IMG/VR virus record: IMGVR_UViG_3300045978_000522 | Coordinates: 1 to 53,816 of that record | Strand: one strand, 5' to 3' | Length of the DNA stretch: 53,816 bases | Source of the DNA: a virus | In this document: in pieces, positions 49,976 to 53,816 of the stretch | Layout of the letters: each line of letters begins with the position of its first letter | How positions within the stretch are numbered: position 1 is the first letter of the stretch | Position numbers and translations under genes: made by a program | Notes under the pieces: generated by a model | Told to the model about the DNA's origin: nothing | The model's input: the letters and a program-made list of their open reading frames with translations, nothing else | Database searches by the model: none

Positions 49976-50007
49976 CCCCTGTACAGGGGTGTACTGCCTG
50001 TACAGGC
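49976..50007. promoter_or_regulatory. Two TGTACA palindromes, putative operator pair
   Basis: CCCCTGTACAGGGG (49976-49989) and GCCTGTACAGGC (49996-50007) are perfect palindromes whose centres are 19 bp apart, close to two helical turns. They lie between the divergent DUF932 gene and the 50068 promoter. Core CCTGTACAGG matches the palindrome at 47175. Confidence 0.6.
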
Positions 50008-50067
50008 GTACCGGCGTACCGGGTTGGGCCTAATGGTTAGGGCCGGAGTGCCGATACATAGGCTGGG

Positions 50068-50096
50068 TTGACACGTTGGTCTGTATCATGTATCGT
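50068..50096 (+). promoter_or_regulatory. Putative strong promoter
   Basis: TTGACA (50068-50073), exactly 17 bp, then TATCGT (50091-50096) is the best sigma70-type match seen in this window. It faces the small genes from 50141 on and lies about 60 bases from the TGTACA operator pair, which could repress it. Confidence 0.65.
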
Positions 50097-50140
50097 CAAT
50101 GCCAGGGCTGGCTATGACCGGCCGCAAGGGGGAAACGGCA

Positions 50141-50245
50141 ATGCTACTGATGGGGTTATGGCTGATAGTCTTGGCTGCCACAATCAATGAGTACCGCTGC
50201 GATTGCAGCGAGGCGGAATACGACGATTCCGATGATCTTGTTTGA
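50141..50245 (+). CDS. 34-aa membrane protein with acidic tail
   Basis: The protein has one hydrophobic helix (LLMGLWLIVLAATI) followed by CDCSEAEYDDSDDLV. AAGGGGG about nine bases upstream supports ATG 50141. ATG 50114 in frame would add nine residues. It is the first gene after the strong promoter. Function unknown. Confidence 0.5.
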   Translation: MLLMGLWLIVLAATINEYRCDCSEAEYDDSDDLV

Positions 50246-50258
50246 GGAAGATCCTGAG

Positions 50259-50465
50259 ATGCGCATTTATGTCGTTCCGCGCCCGTACACGCTCACGTGC
50301 TTGGCGACTGGCACCGCCTACTGCCTCACGTCGGACGAGGCGCAGCGCGTGCTTGACGCCTATGCGCCTGTGCTCGCCACTTCAGCCCGTGTCGTGCTGT
50401 CAGGGCGTACCGTCCTGCAACCAGCAACGCGTGGTGGAGGAACGGCGTTTGTCATTGAGCGATAA
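50259..50465 (+). CDS. Small hypothetical protein
   Basis: This 68-aa beta-rich protein (YVVPRPYTLTCLATGTAYCL, SARVVLSGRTVLQ) has AGGAAG eight bases before ATG 50259, favouring this start over the in-frame ATG 50232. A block of GTACCGCC repeats follows its stop. Confidence 0.6.
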   Translation: MRIYVVPRPYTLTCLATGTAYCLTSDEAQRVLDAYAPVLATSARVVLSGRTVLQPATRGGGTAFVIER

Positions 50466-50470
50466 GGTGC

Positions 50471-50508
50471 GGTACCGCCGTACCGTACCGTACCGCCGTA
50501 CCGGTACG
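50471..50508. repeat. GTACCGCC repeat block
   Basis: GGTACCGCCGTACC-type units fill the gap between two genes, just before the TGCTATCCT element. This is the longest dispersed copy outside the terminal arrays. Confidence 0.8.
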
Positions 50509-50517
50509 TGCTATCCT
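50509..50517 (+). promoter_or_regulatory. Putative extended -10 element
   Basis: TGCTATCCT is identical to the minus-strand element at 16819-16827. It lies 42 bases before ATG 50560, with a GAGGAG ribosome binding site between. The -35 position falls in the GTACC repeat and is not consensus-like. Confidence 0.5.
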
Positions 50518-50559
50518 GTGAGAGTCGGCAACAAACAACACTCCCGAAAGAGGAGCCCA

Positions 50560-51165
50560 ATGCCCAAGAAAACATCCGCCATCCTCGGTCTCTACATTCG
50601 CCCCACGCGCGACGCCAATTACTTCCACATCCACGCCAGCGCTGTCTGGGTTGGTCTCACGCCTCAGGACATGCAGGATATCGATAACGGCGCCGGGCTT
50701 CGTGCGCCCGTGGCTAACGACCGGATCCGCAACGTGTGCGACGACGATGCGCTGTACCTGCGCGGACTGCGCCTGGGGTCGCTGACCGTTACCTCGCAAG
50801 GCGACAGCGACAGTGCCAACCGCCGCCTGTACGCCTGGGGCGTCGAATACCGCAATGTGTTCTCCGTGGATCGCCAGAGTGCCGAAGGCATGGCCAAGAC
50901 CTTGGCCGCGATCGAGCGGCGCATGGAGGCGATCGCCGTGAAGTACGGCCAGCCGGCAACCTTCGGCGCCTATCTGTTGCGCATGGCCGATGCTATTGGC
51001 GCAACGCGGATCGTGATCCCGGCAGGCGAAATCCGGAGCAGTTATGACGATCGGCAGCATCGCGTGTTGAGCCTGGATGATGGGGCCTATGCCGTTGATC
51101 GCCTGGTGGCCAACTGGGTCGCCGAGACCAGGTCAGCGTCCGTCTCGGCCAGCGAGGCGAATTGA
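50560..51165 (+). CDS. Hypothetical phage protein
   Basis: This 201-aa protein is behind GAGGAG. It is alpha/beta with LGLYIRPTRDANYFHIHASA, YAWGVEYRNVFSVDRQSAEG and a C-terminal acidic/Ser-rich tail. No family recognised. Next to it lies the IS-interrupted gene. Confidence 0.6.
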   Translation: MPKKTSAILGLYIRPTRDANYFHIHASAVWVGLTPQDMQDIDNGAGLRAPVANDRIRNVCDDDALYLRGLRLGSLTVTSQGDSDSANRRLYAWGVEYRNVFSVDRQSAEGMAKTLAAIERRMEAIAVKYGQPATFGAYLLRMADAIGATRIVIPAGEIRSSYDDRQHRVLSLDDGAYAVDRLVANWVAETRSASVSASEAN

Positions 51166-51399
51166 CCGTGAAGGCGATCACAGTGCGCTATCACGGCCCG
51201 ACGGCGACGCACGGAGTGCGACTCTCGGCCACCGACATGGACGGGAACCGGATCACAGTGCCCTATCCCGACGACGACGGAGTGCCCATGGGGGAGGCGC
51301 GCTACCGCGTCGCAGCTGTGGCCCTCTGCCACAAGATGGGTTGGACAGGTACCTTGGCTGGCGGAGCCATCGCTAGCGGTTACCCGATGCGGCGTAAAG

Positions 51400-51420
51400 C
51401 CCCCGGCTTCAGCCGTGGGG
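51400..51420 (+). repeat. Left-end hairpin of IS element
   Basis: CCCC-CGGC-TTCA-GCCG-T-GGGG folds into an 8-bp stem with one bulged T and a 4-base loop, the structure that TnpA of IS608-type elements recognises in single-stranded DNA. AAAG precedes it. Confidence 0.85.
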
Positions 51421-51478
51421 ATATAAGCCGCTCCAATGGATAGCCAATAGATAGCTGTGTGCTGTATACTTCTCATGC

Positions 51479-51880
51479 GTGCGTCTCACGAACTACAAGT
51501 CGAACCGCCACGTCGTCTACTCCAGCAAGTATCACGTCGTCTGGTGCCCGAAGTACCGACGCCCGGTGCTGGTCGGGCCCATCGCCAAGCGATTAGCGCG
51601 CCTGCTGCGGACGCTCTGTGCCGACATGCAGGTCGACGTGCTGGCGCTGGAAGTGATGCCGGATCATGTGCATCTCCTGGCCGAAGTCGACCCCCAGTTC
51701 GGCATTCATCGGCTCGTGAAGCGGTTGAAGGGGCACACCTCGCACGCGCTGCGACAGGAGTTCCCGACGCTGAAGTCCCGGCTGCCGACGCTGTGGACAC
51801 ATTCCTACTTCGTGAGTACCGTCGGCGGGGCGCCGCTCTCGGTGATAAAGCAGTACGTCGAGACCCAGCGTGATGTCTAA
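51479..51880 (+). CDS. tnpA: IS200/IS605 Y1 transposase TnpA
   Basis: This 133-aa HUH transposase has H63-x-H65 in VMPDHVHLL and the nucleophilic Tyr126 in VIKQYVETQ, with KYHVVWCPKYRRPVL near the N-terminus. It acts as a dimer on single-stranded DNA, often at replication forks, to excise and insert the element. GTG start at 51479. A TATACT -10-like sequence lies at 51465. Overlap with tnpB is eight bases. All catalytic residues are present. Confidence 0.95.
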   Translation: MRLTNYKSNRHVVYSSKYHVVWCPKYRRPVLVGPIAKRLARLLRTLCADMQVDVLALEVMPDHVHLLAEVDPQFGIHRLVKRLKGHTSHALRQEFPTLKSRLPTLWTHSYFVSTVGGAPLSVIKQYVETQRDV

Positions 51881-52988
51881 GCGGACGTTCCGCTACCGGT
51901 TGTATCCCACCACCGCGCAAGGCGACACGCTGGACGCTCACTTGCGGATCTGCTGCGAGTTGTACAATGCCGCGCTCCAGGAACGCCGAGACGCATGGCG
52001 CCTGTGTCGCCGCTCGTGCGGGTTCGCGCAGCAATCGGCGCAGTTGCCCGCCATCAAGCGCGACCGGCCGGACGTGGCGGCCGTGTACTCGCAGGTCTTG
52101 CAGGACGTGTTGCACCGCGTCGACAAAACGTTCCTGGCGTTCTTTGCCCGCGTCCGTCGTGGAGAGCGCGCGGGCTATCCGCGCTTCCGCGCGTCGCAGC
52201 GGTTCGACTCCCTCACCTACCCCCAATCGGGCTTCAGCGTCAGCGGTCGACACCTCGAGCTCTCGAAGATCGGCGCCGTGAAGATCAAGCTCCACCGGCC
52301 GATCCTCGGGACGATCAAGACCCTGACGATCAAACGAGAAGCCGGCCGGTGGTACGCGTGCTTCAGCGTCGATGTGGCGCCTGAGCCGCTGCCCGCGTCG
52401 ACCGCGGCGATCGGGATTGACGTCGGGTTGACCCACTTCGCCACGCTGAGTGACGGCACCGCGATAGCGAATCCGCGCCACGCCCGACGGGCCGAAGCAA
52501 AGATGCGCCGTGCGCAGCGTCGGATCGCTCGTCGCCGCCGAAGAAGCGCCGGCCATCGTGAGGCCGTGCAACTCCTGCAAGCGGCGCACGCGCACGTTCG
52601 TCACCAACGGGCCGACGTGCAGCACAAACTCTCTCGGCAGTTGGTCGACCGCTATGGCCTGATTGCGGTTGAGGATTTGAACGTTCGAGGATTGGCGAGC
52701 GGGAGGCTCGCCAAAGCCGTGCAGGATGCTGGTTGGGCGTCGTTCATCCACAAGCTCGCGTACAAGGCTGAGAGCGCCGGGCGCGTGCTGGTGAAAGTCG
52801 ACCCGCGCGGCACCTCGCAGACATGCCCGTGTGGGGCCCACACCCCGAAGCCTCTGAGCCAACGCTGGCATCAGTGCCTCGACTGTGGGTTGTCGGCCGC
52901 TCGGGATCATGTGTCTGCTCGTCTCATACTCTCGCGGGGACTCCGCGATCAGGACTCAACGTGGGCAACGGTGCCGTGCGTGTCCTGA
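51873..52988 (+). CDS. tnpB: RNA-guided nuclease TnpB
   Basis: This 371-aa protein has an intact RuvC triad: D183 in IGIDVGLTHFATLSDG, E267 in IAVEDLNVRG and D345 in SAARDHVSARL. The zinc finger is C318-x-C320 and C335-x-x-C338. The first pair is CxC rather than the usual CxxC. TnpB uses an RNA from the element's right end (omegaRNA) to cut DNA next to a TAM matching the insertion site, here TTAC, which helps the element persist. The gene ends five bases before the right-end hairpin region. It looks functional. Confidence 0.93.
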   Translation: MSKRTFRYRLYPTTAQGDTLDAHLRICCELYNAALQERRDAWRLCRRSCGFAQQSAQLPAIKRDRPDVAAVYSQVLQDVLHRVDKTFLAFFARVRRGERAGYPRFRASQRFDSLTYPQSGFSVSGRHLELSKIGAVKIKLHRPILGTIKTLTIKREAGRWYACFSVDVAPEPLPASTAAIGIDVGLTHFATLSDGTAIANPRHARRAEAKMRRAQRRIARRRRRSAGHREAVQLLQAAHAHVRHQRADVQHKLSRQLVDRYGLIAVEDLNVRGLASGRLAKAVQDAGWASFIHKLAYKAESAGRVLVKVDPRGTSQTCPCGAHTPKPLSQRWHQCLDCGLSAARDHVSARLILSRGLRDQDSTWATVPCVS

Positions 52989-53040
52989 GAAGCCGCCGGC
53001 TTTAGCCGTGCGGAGTAGTCACGTGTTCGTGTTTGTCGAT
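52880..53040 (+). ncRNA. Predicted omegaRNA of TnpB (extent approximate)
   Basis: By analogy with known IS605-family systems, the 3' end of tnpB and the right end form the guide RNA scaffold, and the first 16-20 bases outside the element (from 53023, GTGTTCGTGTTTGTCG) act as guide. I infer the RNA from family knowledge; only the right-end hairpin is directly visible. The 5' boundary is a guess. Confidence 0.4.
52993..53013 (+). repeat. Right-end hairpin of IS element
   Basis: CCGC-CGGC-TTTA-GCCG-T-GCGG has the same stem plan and bulged T as the left-end hairpin, preceded by GAAG and followed at a short distance by the TCAC cleavage site. Confidence 0.85.
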
Positions 53041-53088
53041 TCGGCCACCCTAACGCCTGTCCAGGCCAAGTAAGGAGAACTAATCGCC

Positions 53089-53538
53089 ATGGCAGCCATG
53101 ACACCACGGCAGGAGCTAATCGGGCACGTCAGCCCGGAGACCGCCTATCTCGTCTCGGATTACCCGTACGGGTTCCGCCTGCGCACCGAGATTCGGTACT
53201 GGGTCGAGACCAGAGCCAGCTACGGCCAGCGCGTCATGAGCCAGACGCGCGATCCGAAGCGCGCCGCTCGCCCCTGGAACAAGCCGAAAGGCTCGACCTA
53301 TGCCGAAGTCAAAGCGCTCTATCTGGACGACTGGAAGCACGTCCAGCACGCCTCGCTGAGCCTTCACAGCACAGAGGCGGAGCTGGTCGCCTTTCAGGCC
53401 ATGTTTCCGCTGACGTGCACCGAACCACGCAACGCCGAATGCCTGTTGTTGCTCATGGCCCGACAGCGGGCTAGTGCACGCCTGAGAGGGGGCGGTACCG
53501 CCGTACCGCCGTATACCGCTGTGCGAGAACCCTCATGA
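53089..53538 (+). CDS. Conserved phage protein (DYPYGFRLR..IRYW motif)
   Basis: This 149-aa protein contains SPETAYLVSDYPYGFRLRTE, IRYWVET, MSQTRDPK and WNKPKGSTY. These motifs recur in a conserved family of phage proteins of unknown function. AAGGAG precedes the ATG. Its C-terminus is encoded by a GTACCGCC repeat (GGGTAVPPYTAV), as if the repeat had invaded the gene end. The stop overlaps the next ATG (ATGA). Confidence 0.7.
   Translation: MAAMTPRQELIGHVSPETAYLVSDYPYGFRLRTEIRYWVETRASYGQRVMSQTRDPKRAARPWNKPKGSTYAEVKALYLDDWKHVQHASLSLHSTEAELVAFQAMFPLTCTEPRNAECLLLLMARQRASARLRGGGTAVPPYTAVREPS
53494..53513. repeat. GTACCGCC repeat inside a gene end
   Basis: Two and a half repeat units lie inside the last codons of the 53089-53538 gene and are translated as TAVPPYTAV. 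This shows that the repeat can be tolerated in coding sequence. Confidence 0.75.
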
Positions 53539-53816
53539 AACGCCAAGCCCGCCAGCTGACCACGATCCGCGATCGCGCCGTGCGTCTGGACAGCCAGCTC
53601 CCCCGGGAACAGTCGGAACAGTTCCGCCTGGAGCTGGCCGACCACCTAGTCGTGCTGATGGCCTGGCTGGACCGGTTGGCAGCAGTTGCCCGCACCGCAA
53701 GGGAACGTTTCGTGAGGGTACCGCCGTACCGCCGTACCGCCGTACCGCCGTACCGCCGTACCGCCGTACCGCCGTACCGCCGTACCGCCGTACCGCCGTA
53801 CCGCCGTACCGCCGTA
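53535..53816 (+). CDS. Helical protein running into the octamer array (partial)
   Basis: ATGA coupling starts this frame. Residues 1-62 are a basic, helical domain (IRDRAVRLDSQLPREQSEQF, DHLVVLMAWLDRLAA), and after RFVR it reads VPPYRRTA repeats to the window end without stop. On a circular molecule with the assembled 27 copies, the frame continues in phase into the gene at 145 and ends at 558. Other copy numbers give stops at TGA 132-134 or TGA 143-145, the latter coupled to ATG 145. Function unknown. Confidence 0.6.
   Translation, partial: MKRQARQLTTIRDRAVRLDSQLPREQSEQFRLELADHLVVLMAWLDRLAAVARTARERFVRVPPYRRTAVPPYRRTAVPPYRRTAVPPYRRTAV
53717..53816. repeat. Octamer tandem array (right end)
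   Basis: Twelve perfect CCGCCGTA units (53721-53816) preceded by a GGTA half unit match the left-end array in orientation and phase. With the left end the total is at least 27 perfect copies, 216 bp, if the ends join directly. True copy number is unknown because assemblers cannot resolve such arrays. Confidence 0.95.

Larger units (their letters stand above)
51384..53022 (+). mobile_element. IS200/IS605-family element, IS608-like
   Basis: This complete 1639-bp element has tnpA and tnpB. It is inserted after TTAC (51380-51383) and ends in TCAC (53019-53022), without target duplication or terminal inverted repeats. Both ends carry a hairpin with a bulged T (51400-51420, 52993-53013), each preceded by a tetranucleotide guide, AAAG (51396) and GAAG (52989). 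The guide change A-to-G mirrors the cleavage-site change TTAC-to-TCAC. The exact boundaries are confirmed by the restored host gene. The element looks recent and intact. Confidence 0.9.
51168..53073 (+). pseudogene. Phage gene interrupted by IS element
   Basis: The 5' part (51168-51383, 72 codons) reads KAITVRYHGPTATHGVRLSA...ALCHKMGWTGTLAGGAIASGY. The 3' part (53023-53073, 17 codons with stop) reads VFVFVDSATLTPVQAK. Removing 51384-53022 joins them in frame into an 88-aa protein that matches the usual ...GY-VFVF ending of this small conserved phage family. GTG 51168 is preferred. In the current state translation runs into the element and stops at 51443. Confidence 0.85.

Noticed and set aside
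1-53816. Terminal octamer arrays as telomeres of a linear genome
   Set aside because: Both ends carry the repeat in the same orientation. Telomeric ends would be inverted relative to each other. A direct repeat in phase fits a circular or permuted molecule.

Overview
The window is most likely the complete or near-complete genome of a temperate podovirus-like phage, or a prophage-derived contig. It is GC-rich, about two thirds G+C by eye, and almost fully coding. Both ends lie inside the same direct octamer array (CCGCCGTA repeated, in phase at both ends). This suggests a circular or circularly permuted molecule that was cut in the array. The host cannot be named from the sequence. The high GC, frequent GTG starts, ATGA/TGATG gene overlaps and start codons sitting directly behind -10-like elements fit a high-GC bacterium.

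Layout. (1) 1-7540: mostly plus-strand small genes, many translationally coupled (zinc-finger, helix-turn-helix, ribbon-helix-helix and coiled-coil proteins). One opposite-strand beta-propeller gene of bacterial type (590-1606) looks like cargo, and 5.6-7.5 kb looks like an accessory island. (2) 7568-18118, minus strand: virion-interior and ejection-type proteins, including a lytic transglycosylase and a large protein with a domain typical of phage polyvalent proteins. Two small plus-strand genes interrupt this block. (3) 18119-20694: divergent control region, a ribbon-helix-helix protein, excisionase, tyrosine integrase and a candidate attP. (4) 20695-29806, plus strand: replication and recombination (PD-(D/E)XK nuclease, RecA-like ATPase, ERCC4-type nuclease, a uracil-DNA glycosylase fused to a 3'-5' exonuclease, and a separate short family A DNA polymerase) plus small conserved phage proteins. 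(5) 29812-44339, minus strand: terminase subunits, a membrane protein, scaffold, capsid, portal, tail beta-propeller and tail fibre with a C-terminal S74 chaperone. No tape-measure gene was seen, which supports a short tail. (6) 44429-50100: a RecA-like replication ATPase, small proteins, a DUF932 protein and two long gene-poor stretches. These hold AT-rich dyads at 40-bp spacing, 21-bp and 11-bp direct repeats and TGTACA palindromes, and are the best candidates for an origin or control region. (7) 50068-53816, plus strand: small genes, a complete IS200/IS605 element inside a phage gene, and a terminal ORF that runs into the octamer array.

Working model (inference). Integration and excision use the tyrosine recombinase and the sites around 20.2-20.5 kb. 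Replication uses the 44-45 kb ATPase and the split polymerase with its separate exonuclease/UDG protein. Packaging uses TerS/TerL. The late genes lie in two same-direction blocks separated by the early replication module. A recurring TGCTANNCT element upstream of several transcription units may be the main extended -10 promoter type.
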